Below are positions 1 through 8,551 of a stretch of DNA of 64,000 bases, in pieces. The stretch is taken from positions 15,550,501-15,614,500 of the forward strand of contig BSBM01001138.1 of NCBI GenBank assembly GCA_027924585.1, in the 5' to 3' direction. The DNA comes from Larix kaempferi (Eukaryota; Streptophyta; Pinopsida; Pinales; Pinaceae). The number at the start of each line of letters is the position of its first letter. Positions within the stretch are counted from its first letter, which is position 1. Both the position numbers and the translations under genes were made by a program. A model generated the notes under the pieces. That model had not been told where the DNA came from, searched no databases, and saw only the letters and a program-made list of their open reading frames with translations.

Positions 1-270
1 TTCCATGAACTTGTTTAACGTGTCGCTCAGTTGGTCTTGTTTTTCCTTCATCTCGTCCAATTTATCATCTAGCCTTTTTTCTAGAACTGAAACGAATTCC
101 AATCTGATTTCATTTTTCAGCTTTGCATTGGAATTTTTTATTTCTTCCTTTTAATCTTCTTGAAACACTTTGTCAAGTTTGTCTATTTTGGAGTTTGGAC
201 CTTCGAGGATTTTTAAATCTCTAATTTGGTCTTTTTCTAATTTTTCTAGTCAATCTTGTAACTCGGCCAT
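1..270 (-). pseudogene. Start of a degenerate LTR-element gag (element E), cut by window edge
   Basis: Reading leftward from the ATG at 270, the frame begins MAELQD and gives a charged, Lys/Glu-rich, coiled-coil-like stretch ending near LSDTLNKFME at the window edge. At least two in-frame stops interrupt it, so it is not functional. N-terminal coiled coils of this kind are common at the start of plant Ty3/gypsy gag proteins. The assignment rests on position: the leader, primer-binding site and LTR of a minus-strand element lie upstream at 8335-8535 once element A is removed. The rest of the element is outside the window. Lineage is inferred, not proven. Confidence 0.4.
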
Positions 271-548
271 GGTTCTTGACCTGGTGTGAGGAGGTGAATA
301 TTTGGAATCGGTTTTGGCTTATGTGGTTAAGGACAAATAAAAATAATAATAATTATCTTTAAAAAATAATTTTTATTTTTATAAAAAAAAACAATATAAT
401 AATATTATTATTGTTTTATTATATTATTATTATATTATTATATTATTATAATAATATTATATTCGAGTGAATAAGCAGCGTTATGGCTTTACGAAACAGA
501 GGTGACGACTAGTAGGGAGTGAGGTTTCAAAGTTGGCGTGGGCGCCGG
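271..548 (-). other. Leader of element E with an AT-rich simple repeat
   Basis: Noncoding stretch between the gag ATG of element E and the insertion point of element A. About 340-470 is almost pure A+T, built from ATT/AAT triplet runs. The last five bases, GCCGG at 544-548, are duplicated at 7778-7782 as the target site of element A. No gene is seen. Confidence 0.45.
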
Positions 549-1156
549 TGTTGATGTATATGTAACTTCGGAATGTATTTCATCAGTATATTATATGTAT
601 ATTTATTGTACCCTTATAAGAGATGTGTTATTCCTCTATAAGGAAGTGTCGTCATGTGGATTGACAAGTGTCGCAAGTGTGTGTACTTGCCGATGGGTTA
701 TTAGACCACCTTATGGGGTCGGCCCTAATTAATATATAATATAATGTGGATGTACTAAAGTAGACAAGTCGGCCCCAGTAGGTCACTGGGCAAAAAGGTG
801 AGTATAAATAGAGATAGGAGATCTCTATTTTACTCACTCGGAAAAGTATCTATCTCTCTCTCTGGAAAGTGGCGCACTAGTGAGGAGGAGGAGGATCATC
901 TGCTAGGAGACTATCTCTGTATTATTTGGTTGTATTTTGGTTGAGCCATTGCTCTCTCTATCTCTGAGGAAGTTGTGGGGTTTTTCACCTTAGGGTTTTC
1001 CCCACGGAAACTCTGTGTCTCTTGTCTCTATGCTTTTGATTCTTATGATGCTTGTGATGCTTGTCATATTATGATTGTCATGCATTGATATACTGTAGAT
1101 GTTATTCTCTCAGCAAAGATCCTATAGTATTGTGATTTAATACTGAAAATTTAACA
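549..1156 (+). repeat. 5' LTR of element A
   Basis: 608 bp, from TGTTGATG to TTTAACA. It matches 7170-7777 without any difference I can see and differs from the element B LTRs at roughly nine positions by eye. It contains a TATA box at 803-810, followed by a CT-rich stretch where transcription should begin. Confidence 0.95.
803..810 (+). promoter_or_regulatory. TATA box in 5' LTR of A
   Basis: TATAAATA about 255 bp into the LTR, upstream of a palindromic AGATCTCT segment and CT-rich sequence. This is the expected U3/R layout of a plant copia LTR. The same box is at 7424-7431 in the 3' LTR and 17490-17497 in element B. Confidence 0.7.
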
Positions 1157-1168
1157 TGGTATCAGAGC
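1157..1168 (+). other. Primer-binding site of A (tRNA-iMet type)
   Basis: TGGTATCAGAGC directly follows the CA end of the 5' LTR. It is the standard site complementary to the 3' end of plant initiator methionine tRNA. Confidence 0.9.
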
Positions 1169-1680
1169 CTAACTGAGAAGAAGACATTTTGCAGTGACGG
1201 AAGCTTGTATTCCTTGTTTATTGGGTTTCTCTCCACAGATTTTTGAAATTCAGTATAGTAGATTGGATCTACTCATCAAGGCGCATCTTTCTGTCCAATC
1301 AGATTTCAGTTCCGAGCATTTTCAGTTTTGGCCCTAAAAATTAGGGTTTCCACAAAAATAGGAATTTCTGGAAACTGAAGGTACAGCTGGAAGCTCCTTG
1401 CAAAAATCGAAGGTTTGAGCTTTGGATCGAGATTTTTGGCTGGGTAGATCTCCGGGAAACTCAAACCCTAATTCAGGGCTCTCCCCAGTGAACCCGGGAG
1501 GACAAAAAGGCAATTTTGAAGGACAAGACTTTGCTGATCTCAAATTCTAAATGTACTAGGCTGATCAGCTCTCCAAGGCGCATCTTTCTATCCTTTCGGA
1601 ATTTTGAAATTCACATTTTGAATTTTTAGGGTTTCTCTGACAAACCCTAATCCGGGACCAGATCCAGTTTTCAACACTTC

Positions 1681-1692
1681 AAGAGGTAAGTT
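1681..1692 (+). promoter_or_regulatory. Candidate splice donor in the leader of A, upstream of gag
   Basis: GAG then GTAAGT is a close match to a plant 5' splice site, 45 bp upstream of the gag ATG. Element B keeps GTAAGT at the same place (about 18372). Acceptor-like sites occur downstream in A near 3130, 3507 and 4140. Splicing is inferred only. Confidence 0.35.
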
Positions 1693-1730
1693 CTAAATCT
1701 TTTCTATTTCCATTTGAAGTACTCTTAAAG

Positions 1731-3047
1731 ATGTCTCTTCACACCAAGCTTGAGGATAAGCTTGAAGGGGCTGATAACTTCCGAGCCTGGAAGTATAGGA
1801 TTGGGCTAATCCTGGAAGAGAATGAGTTGGACTCATATGTGAAAGAAGACATCCTTATCCCAGAGGATGAAGAGGCCAAGGTATTGCACAAGAAGAACTT
1901 GGTCAAGGAAAAGAGAATCATTGCTGATTCTATCAAAGACCATCTCATACCCCATGTGTCTTCTCTCAAGACACCCAAAGAGATGTTTGAATCTTTGACC
2001 AAGCTATTTGAAGGAAAGAACATAAATCGGAAGATGACCCTGCGGAACCAATTGAAAGCAGTAAAGTTTCAGAATGGGGAAACCATTCAATCCTACTTTT
2101 CAAGAGTCTCTCAGATCAAGGAACAATTAGAAGCAGTAGATGAAATAGTGGAGAATGGTGAAGTGGTGATGACCACTCTAAATGGCCTACCCAGGTCATG
2201 GGATTCCTTTATTCAAGGAATTTGTGCAAGGAAGAAGTTGATCTCCTTCAGTAGACTTCGGGAAGAATGTTCTCAAGAAGAAGCTAGACTTATAGCTCGT
2301 GAGGAAAAGATGGGAGGTGAAGATCAAGCTCTTGCAGCTCACACCAAAAGAAGCAAAACCAAGAAGGATCACCCTCACCCCAAAAGATTTCATCAAAAGA
2401 ATAAGAAGGACCTAAGATGCTTCACATGCAATGAGAAGGGTCACTTTGCTTCAGATTGTCCCAAGAACAAAAGGGATAATAAGAACAACTCCAGTGAGAA
2501 AAAGAAGGGCAGCAAAAGAAGGTTTCATGCTCATGCTGCCGAAGATGATGAACCTCCAAAGAAGAAGGCTAGGGCAGAAAGTGATAGTGATGATGACTCA
2601 TCAAGTGAAGAAGAGTATGTTCTGATCTATGCTCTTACAGGTACCATCTCCCATGGATGTAATGATTGGTTAATTGATAGTGGGGCCTCCAAACACATGA
2701 CTGGGTTCAAGGAATCTTTTGTGAATCTTTCTGAACATGAATCACCCCATAAAGTGAAACTTGGGGATGATTATCAATACCCAATCAAAGGAAGTGGTGA
2801 AGCCTCCTACAATCTAGATTCTGGAAAATCATTGAAGATGAAAGAAGTACTTTATGTACCTGGGCTCAAGAAGAACTTACTCTCCATTTCTGCATTAGAT
2901 GCAAAAGGTATGAGGGTTGCATTTGTGGATGGCCAAGTCCTAATGTGGCCAAAGGGAAAGACCATAGATGATGCAGTAGTGATTGGAAAGCAAGAGGGAG
3001 GTTTGTACAATTTGAAGGGACAACCTGAACATGCCATGGTGACATAA
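1731..3047 (+). CDS. gag-pro: Gag-protease polyprotein of copia element A
   Basis: 438 codons, intact. The N-terminal about 200 residues are a UBN2/DUF4219-type copia Gag capsid region, sharing MSLHTKLEDKLEGADNFRAW with element B. A basic linker leads to a CCHC zinc knuckle (CFTCNEKGHFASDC, from about residue 230), which binds RNA. After an acidic serine stretch comes the aspartic protease with active-site DSGAS near residue 316. The ORF tracks B almost perfectly up to PEHAMV and then reads T-stop, exactly where B continues into the integrase zinc-binding region. So A makes particle protein and protease but no integrase. The ATG follows the leader and aligns with the start in B. Confidence 0.9.
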   Translation: MSLHTKLEDKLEGADNFRAWKYRIGLILEENELDSYVKEDILIPEDEEAKVLHKKNLVKEKRIIADSIKDHLIPHVSSLKTPKEMFESLTKLFEGKNINRKMTLRNQLKAVKFQNGETIQSYFSRVSQIKEQLEAVDEIVENGEVVMTTLNGLPRSWDSFIQGICARKKLISFSRLREECSQEEARLIAREEKMGGEDQALAAHTKRSKTKKDHPHPKRFHQKNKKDLRCFTCNEKGHFASDCPKNKRDNKNNSSEKKKGSKRRFHAHAAEDDEPPKKKARAESDSDDDSSSEEEYVLIYALTGTISHGCNDWLIDSGASKHMTGFKESFVNLSEHESPHKVKLGDDYQYPIKGSGEASYNLDSGKSLKMKEVLYVPGLKKNLLSISALDAKGMRVAFVDGQVLMWPKGKTIDDAVVIGKQEGGLYNLKGQPEHAMVT

Positions 3048-4140
3048 ATACAAAGATTCATCCATAGTCATGGATCACATAGAGGTATGTATAATTTGTT
3101 TTTGCAAAAGTTAACTAATGAGTCATGCAGGTCATTGAAGAGAACAAGAACACATTGCTAGACATAACTAGCAAATATGGTGACCAGGTATGTGTTTCTT
3201 ATATCATAGGATCTATCATATAAGTATGCATGGCATGATTGATGATGATTGTTCATAAAGTCATAAGTTTGAATAATCATGGGCATATGCATCTTACCTT
3301 AATTAATAATATGACTAACCAGAAGAGTCATAGGTTTGAGTAATTATAGGTTTATACATGTTATGTTTCTTATGATATGACTAACCATAAGAGTCCTATA
3401 TATAAACCTTGAATGCTAATGCTTATTATTTCTGTTTGAAATGATCATGACTATACATACTTGAGATTATTGTGTTTTAATGAATGATACTAATAAGCAT
3501 GCATAGGGACCAAGGATGAATATGAGTTCAAGAACAGGTAATCCAGGAAGCAAAGATCAAGAGGGAGCACACTCCAGTGGTTTCTGCAAGGGTGTAGATA
3601 TTCAGAGGGAGTTGTCCATATCTCTACATTCCACAACAAGAAGGTTTAGAAGGACTCCAGCAGCTCCTGCAAGGAAGAAAAGACTCAGAGGGAGTCCACC
3701 CAACAAACAAACAAAGATAAGTATTTTAATTATCTTGCATATTTGTTTGCTTAAATAAAATTGTTCAATGATGTATATGCTCATGTTCCTAGACTTAGGA
3801 TATGTATTGTGCATATTAGAATGATTGAATTAATGAACAGTATACTACTAATATGCATGTGTTGGGTAAGTGGCCTATGGCACTGTACAACATTCCATTG
3901 CTACTTATCTAGAATGAAACCTCTTTGCTGACATGTTGGGAGTTGTGCACTCTCTTAACAATGTTCTGGTAGAGATTGGAAGGCATCTAGAAAGTTACGG
4001 GATATGGATAAATGTTGTATTGAAGCATTGGCTAAGATAATTGCATGACTACATGACTGTATGACATATTTCTTCATGTGTAAGAATTTGTTCTGAAAAT
4101 TATGAGTTGTTTCTAATCATGCAATTTAATCTGTTTTGTA
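3048..4140 (+). other. Noncoding block with intron-like boundaries replacing integrase/RT in A
   Basis: It has no similarity to the pol of element B, but related sequence occurs on the minus strand in element D (62800-64000). It looks like short exons between introns. GAGGTATGT near 3085 is a donor and TCATGCAG at about 3130 an acceptor. A 57-bp exon-like piece ends CCAG before GTATGT near 3189. Another acceptor, GCATGCATAG, ends at about 3507 and is preceded by ACTAATAAG, a good branch point. A last acceptor, TTTTGTAG, ends at 4140. The piece from 3508 to 3720 has several AGAGGGAG motifs. It may be a captured host gene fragment or a regulatory block; I cannot name a source. Confidence 0.5.
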
Positions 4141-4596
4141 GGAAAGACCGTATATCTTCACCTACAAAAAGGACTACAACATTTGTTCCAGCAACAAAGA
4201 TATCTATTGAAGATATTGAAATTCCCAGGATCTGGGATGAAGAAATGAAATACCATGATCCGTCGATCATGAAGAATGATGTCTGGGATGCGATCCCAAG
4301 AGCCAAAGGGAAGTCTGTTGTGACTTCCAAATAGAACTTTCAGATCAAGCATGTTGCAGATAGCAGCATAGAGAAACATAAAAGTGATAGAAGATACACC
4401 AGATGGATTCAAGACAGCTTTCTTGAATGGTGTAGTTGAAGAAGAAGCAGCCACTTCATTCTGAGACACATGATAGGAAATCATATATGTGCAGAACTTG
4501 GTATGGTGAAGATAGATTGATTGCCGACACGCAGCGGAAGCTTACTACCAAGTTCGAGATGAAGAACTTGGGGATGATGCACTATTTGTTTTTGGC
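4141..4596 (+). pseudogene. Reverse transcriptase remnant of A with palm deletion
   Basis: Pieces of copia RT can be read in several frames: MKNDVW, then VVTSK followed by a stop, KTAFLNGVVEEE in another frame, then DTQRKL and KNLGMMHY. Between IEKHK and TAFLNG, and again before the IADTQRK-like piece, large parts present in element B are gone, including the YVDD active-site segment. The join reads AAAAGTGAT, which is also found at the equivalent join in element D. An oligo-T insertion near 4587 shifts the frame before the RNase H ORF. No working RT can be made. Confidence 0.8.
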
Positions 4597-5445
4597 GTGG
4601 AGATGTGGCAGAATGCAGGTGGGATCTTCCTTGGTCAAGGGAAGTACACAGTAGATATCCTGAAGAGATTTGGGATGATGGATTGCAAGGCCATGGCCAC
4701 ACCTATGGCATCGAATCTGAAGCTTCTATGTGATGCTTCATCTGAGCCGGTTGATATCTCTTTGTATCATCAGATGATTGGGTCCTTGATGTACTTGAAG
4801 AACACGAGACCAGACATTTACTTTGATGTGAACACATTGAGCCAGTTCCTGACGGATCCGAGGAGTGTTCACCTGGTTGCTGTAAAGCATGTTCTGAGGT
4901 ACCTGAAGGGTACAGTGTATTATGGGCTCAGGTATGAGGAGAATCAAAAGTTTAACCTGCAGGGTTATGTTGATTCAGATTGGGATGGCAGTGCTGCAGA
5001 TAGGAAGAGCACATCTGGGTGTTGCTTCAGTATGGGATCAGGTGTGATCTCTTGGTTTAGCAGGAAGCAGTCCTGCGTAGCACTGAGTACAGCTGAGGCA
5101 GAGTATGTTGCAGCCTGTTCAGCTAGTTGTGAGGCAGTATGGCTACGGAAGCTACTGTCTGAGTTATTTGATCTCCCGTTGGAGGCTACTGGTATCTTCT
5201 GTGATAACCAGAGTTGTGTGAAGCTGTCCGAGAAACCAGTGTTTCATGACAGGTCGAAACACATAGAGATCAAATATCACTATATCAGGGATATGGTGCA
5301 GAGAGGAGCTGTGAAGCTCCTGTATGTTGCGACGGACGAGCAGATTGCAGATGTGCTGACGAAGCCACTAGCCAGGGTGAAGTTCGAGTACTTCAGAGAG
5401 AGGCTTGGCGTTATTCAGATCGAGGACACTTCGAGGAAGAAGTGA
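4597..5445 (+). CDS. RT C-terminal/RNase H ORF of copia element A
   Basis: 282 codons without a stop, matching residues about 1064-1345 of the element B polyprotein. It covers the RT thumb/connection (GQGKYTVDILKRFGMMDCK, TRPDI) and RNase H: DSDW near residue 127, STAEAEY near 166, CDNQS near 203, ending ADVLTKPLARVKF. The acidic RNase H residues are present. The start ATG lies just after the oligo-T frameshift, so translation would need a separate start or a spliced message. Conservation without stops suggests young age or some retained use; which one cannot be told here. Confidence 0.7.
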   Translation: MEMWQNAGGIFLGQGKYTVDILKRFGMMDCKAMATPMASNLKLLCDASSEPVDISLYHQMIGSLMYLKNTRPDIYFDVNTLSQFLTDPRSVHLVAVKHVLRYLKGTVYYGLRYEENQKFNLQGYVDSDWDGSAADRKSTSGCCFSMGSGVISWFSRKQSCVALSTAEAEYVAACSASCEAVWLRKLLSELFDLPLEATGIFCDNQSCVKLSEKPVFHDRSKHIEIKYHYIRDMVQRGAVKLLYVATDEQIADVLTKPLARVKFEYFRERLGVIQIEDTSRKK

Positions 5446-5519
5446 TGGACACATTTGCTGAAGCCATTCCAAGCATGTTGGAAGGAGGATCCTTCACATG
5501 GCTGTGGATGTAAGCGCTG

Positions 5520-6380
5520 GATGATGAGCATCAGGATGATGTTCTAGTTTCTGCTTGATATGATCAGTTGGATCATTTTATGTATGTATGTACACATCAT
5601 GTTGGATGCTGGATATGATCAGTTGGATCATTTTATGTATGTATGTACGCATCATGTTGGATGCTGGATATGATCAGTTGGATCATTTTATGTATCATGT
5701 TGGATGCAGGATATGATCAGTTGGATCATGTGTATGTATTGTTTATGCATCATGTTGGATGCTTGGACCATGTATCTGTATATGTATCAGGTGGATACAT
5801 TGTATGATCAGGTGGATCATGTATGGTGATATGTATCATATATTTGTATTTGTATCAGGTGGATACATTGATGATCAGGAGGATCATGTATGATGATATG
5901 TATCAGGTAGATACTTGGTATGCATCAGGTAGATGCATTGATGATCAGGAGGATCATGTATGATGATATGTATCAGGTAGATACTTGGTATGCATCAGGT
6001 AGATGCATTGATGATCAGGAGGATCATGTATGATGATATGTATCAGGTAGATACTTGGTATGCATCAGGTAGATGCATTAATGATCAGGAGGATCATGTA
6101 TGATACTCGGTATGCATCAGGAAGATGCATTGATGATCAGGTAGATGACATGCAGCAGGATGTTGCAGTGATGATCAGGATGATCATAGATGACGAGCTT
6201 CAGGATGTTGCTCCAGATGACATGCAACAGGATGTTGCAGTGATGATCAGGATGATCATAGATGACGAGCTTCAGGATGTTGCTCCAGATGACTTGCAGC
6301 AGGACGTTGCAGTGATTATGATCAAGACGATCATGAGTACATCAGGATGATGTATGGTGAGTATCAGGTTGATACTCTGT
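5520..6380 (+). repeat. Array of short hairpins with changing stems in A
   Basis: More than twenty inverted repeats by eye, built as a 5-7 bp stem around a 5-nt loop, usually ATC-AGGNN-GAT. Examples are TGATC-AGGAG-GATCA, GTATC-AGGTG-GATAC, GCATC-AGGTA-GATGC, GCAAC-AGGAT-GTTGC and GAGTATC-AGGTT-GATACTC (6359-6377). Outer stem bases change on both sides together, so pairing is kept. It lies between the pol stop and the 3' LTR, and the same arrangement is present in B and D. Function unknown. Confidence 0.8.
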
Positions 6381-6399
6381 GGCCGTGGATCAGGTTGTG

Positions 6400-6925
6400 C
6401 AGATGAGCATGTCTGGGAGATCCTATAGGTCGGAGTTGTGTACCCGTAACAGCCTGGGATGCTCTTTCGAGACATTGCTCTGGGAGGACATGTAATTCGT
6501 TGCCCTGGGAGATCTCAGGTCGGAGTTGTGTACCCGTAACATCCTGAGATGCTCTTGCGAGGTTTTGTCCTATGGCATGTAATTTGGGCCCTGGGAGATT
6601 TCAGGTCGGAGTTGTGTACCCGTAACATCCTGAGATGCTCTTGCGAGGTTTTGCCATGACCACATGTAATTTGTGCCCTAGGAGATCTCAGGTCGGAGTT
6701 GTGTACCCGTAACATCCTGAGATGCTCTTGCTAGGTTTTGTGGTGGACCACATGTAATTTGTGCCCTGGGAGATCTTAGGTCGGAGTTGTGTACCCGTAA
6801 CATCCTAAGATGCTCTTTCGAGGTTTTGTGGTGGGGTCACATGTAATAGCGCCCTGGGAGATCCTACAGGTTGGAGTTGTGTACCCGTAATATCCTGGGA
6901 TGCTCTTTCGAGGTTTTGTGACGCA
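6400..6925 (+). repeat. Six tandem copies of an 86-90 bp unit in A
   Basis: The core GGAGTTGTGTACCCGTAA recurs with spacings of 90, 86, 87, 88 and 90 bp. Each unit also has GATGCTCTT, GAGGTTTTG and a CCCTGGGAGAT-like segment. Related but more varied copies are in B (23400-23910) and, reversed, in D (60420-60990). From 6930 to 7160 follows a block conserved in all three elements. Confidence 0.85.
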
Positions 6926-7160
6926 CGTAAAAGTCCTGAGGATTCCACAGTATGGCCAGTGATGATGAAGACCTGCAGGTGGTGGGCCTACATCCAGTAT
7001 GAAAAAGGACTGGCTCTGTAGAACTTCCTATGACGAGTAGAGACAGAGATTGGACGAGATAGCAGCAGCAGTGACGATGACGATGACGATGCATCGATGA
7101 TGATGATCCAGAGAAGAAGACTTGTCTAGCAAATCTGTGTCGAGAAATACCTTCCTTGTT

Positions 7161-7169
7161 AAGAGGGAG
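7161..7169 (+). other. Polypurine tract of A
   Basis: AAGAGGGAG immediately before the 3' LTR, the priming site for plus-strand DNA. B has AAGAGGGGG at 24143-24151. Confidence 0.85.
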
Positions 7170-7777
7170 TGTTGATGTATATGTAACTTCGGAATGTATT
7201 TCATCAGTATATTATATGTATATTTATTGTACCCTTATAAGAGATGTGTTATTCCTCTATAAGGAAGTGTCGTCATGTGGATTGACAAGTGTCGCAAGTG
7301 TGTGTACTTGCCGATGGGTTATTAGACCACCTTATGGGGTCGGCCCTAATTAATATATAATATAATGTGGATGTACTAAAGTAGACAAGTCGGCCCCAGT
7401 AGGTCACTGGGCAAAAAGGTGAGTATAAATAGAGATAGGAGATCTCTATTTTACTCACTCGGAAAAGTATCTATCTCTCTCTCTGGAAAGTGGCGCACTA
7501 GTGAGGAGGAGGAGGATCATCTGCTAGGAGACTATCTCTGTATTATTTGGTTGTATTTTGGTTGAGCCATTGCTCTCTCTATCTCTGAGGAAGTTGTGGG
7601 GTTTTTCACCTTAGGGTTTTCCCCACGGAAACTCTGTGTCTCTTGTCTCTATGCTTTTGATTCTTATGATGCTTGTGATGCTTGTCATATTATGATTGTC
7701 ATGCATTGATATACTGTAGATGTTATTCTCTCAGCAAAGATCCTATAGTATTGTGATTTAATACTGAAAATTTAACA
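7170..7777 (+). repeat. 3' LTR of element A
   Basis: 608 bp, apparently identical to 549-1156, followed by the target duplication GCCGG at 7778-7782. Confidence 0.95.
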
Positions 7778-8320
7778 GCCGGTAGTGAGGTAGACTGCGA
7801 GGAGGGCACTCGATGAATGCATAATGGTGGATAAGGGAGGGAAGGGTTGCGACGGGAGGAGCGGCGCAGTGGAAGAGGAAGGTGAAATGGAAGGAAACGC
7901 AAAGCATGGGGGGGGGAAACGGGGGTGAGATGGGCGATGAGGTGAAGGCTGTGGACGAGGAGAGTGCAGAGGGGATTTGCAGATGGGTAGATCACAGCGT
8001 GAGGGAGCAGGGAGGGCGAGCAAGGAGACGAATGGAGGTGGTGGAAGAGGAGGGAAGAAAAATGTCGGAGGGGAGGGAGAGGAGAAGATGGATGTCGGAG
8101 GGGGGGGAGTGGGTGGAAGGGCAGGAAGGAGGGGGAGCTGGAGAGTTGATCGCACGAGAGTGCACATAGGCGTGTGCAGAGGTGATGAAGAGCTAGGGGT
8201 GAAGTGGACGAATGCAGGTGGGAAGGATGGATATGGAATGGAGAACCTTAGAATAGATTTCCGCATGAGAAAACTTCACGCAGTGAGTACTGGAGCAAAA
8301 ATGTGCCGAGAGCCGAACGA
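7778..8320 (-). other. Leader of element E, strongly purine-rich on the plus strand
   Basis: Continuation of the element E leader on the far side of insertion A. Between about 7800 and 8170 the plus strand is nearly all G and A. Open frames through it read as low-complexity Pro/Ser (minus) or Gly/Arg/Glu (plus), which reflects composition and is not evidence of a protein. No gene is called. Confidence 0.5.
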
Positions 8321-8332
8321 GCTCTGATACCA
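8321..8332 (-). other. Primer-binding site of element E
   Basis: Reverse complement reads TGGTATCAGAGC, the initiator-Met tRNA site, placed two bases inside the putative LTR end at 8335. It fixes element E as a minus-strand LTR retrotransposon. Confidence 0.7.
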
Positions 8333-8334
8333 AA

Positions 8335-8535
8335 TGCATCAAAAAACCTAGGACACGAGATCCATATTTGAATAAAAGATATATTATTGAATTGATAAGA
8401 TGATTAATGTATTACAAGAGCTCGCCTTTTATAAGGTTTGAGCGTGCTTAAGGAAGGGTTACGTCCCTTCAATTAACTAATTAATAATTTACTGCTTAAT
8501 TTAATACATCATTTAATATTCATAGCATTTCTACA
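8335..8535 (-). repeat. Putative 5' LTR of element E (about 200 bp)
   Basis: On the minus strand it runs from TGTAGAAATG to TTTGATGCA, next to the primer-binding site. A TATA box (TATAAAAGG, plus-strand 8425-8433) sits mid-LTR and T/A-rich sequence follows. The outer boundary is chosen only by the TG...CA rule because the partner LTR is outside the window. It abuts hAT-derived coding sequence starting at 8552. Confidence 0.5.
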
Positions 8536-8551
8536 CCTAAGTGATGTTCAT

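Larger units (their letters stand above)
549..7777 (+). mobile_element. Ty1/copia LTR retrotransposon A, internally rearranged, non-autonomous
   Basis: Complete LTR element with 608-bp LTRs at both ends (TG...CA), an initiator-Met primer-binding site, a polypurine tract before the 3' LTR, and a 5-bp target-site duplication GCCGG at 544-548 and 7778-7782. The LTRs look identical, so insertion was recent. Inside are an intact Gag-protease ORF, then a block of about 1.1 kb unrelated to pol, then RT debris and an RNase H ORF. Integrase and the RT palm present in relative B (17236-24759) are missing. It landed in the leader of minus-strand element E. It probably moved using proteins supplied by B-like elements (inference). 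Confidence 0.95.

Noticed and set aside
538-732. ORF over the start of the A 5' LTR, repeated at 7156-7353
   Set aside because: It lies inside the LTR and recurs only because the LTR recurs; no coding signal.
5520-6380. CRISPR-like interpretation of the regular palindromic repeats
   Set aside because: Nuclear plant context, no spacers of constant length and no cas genes; the units are hairpins with changing stems inside a retrotransposon.
7772-8266. 164-codon minus-strand Pro/Ser-rich ORF
   Set aside because: Produced by the purine-rich leader of element E; low complexity and no family resemblance.
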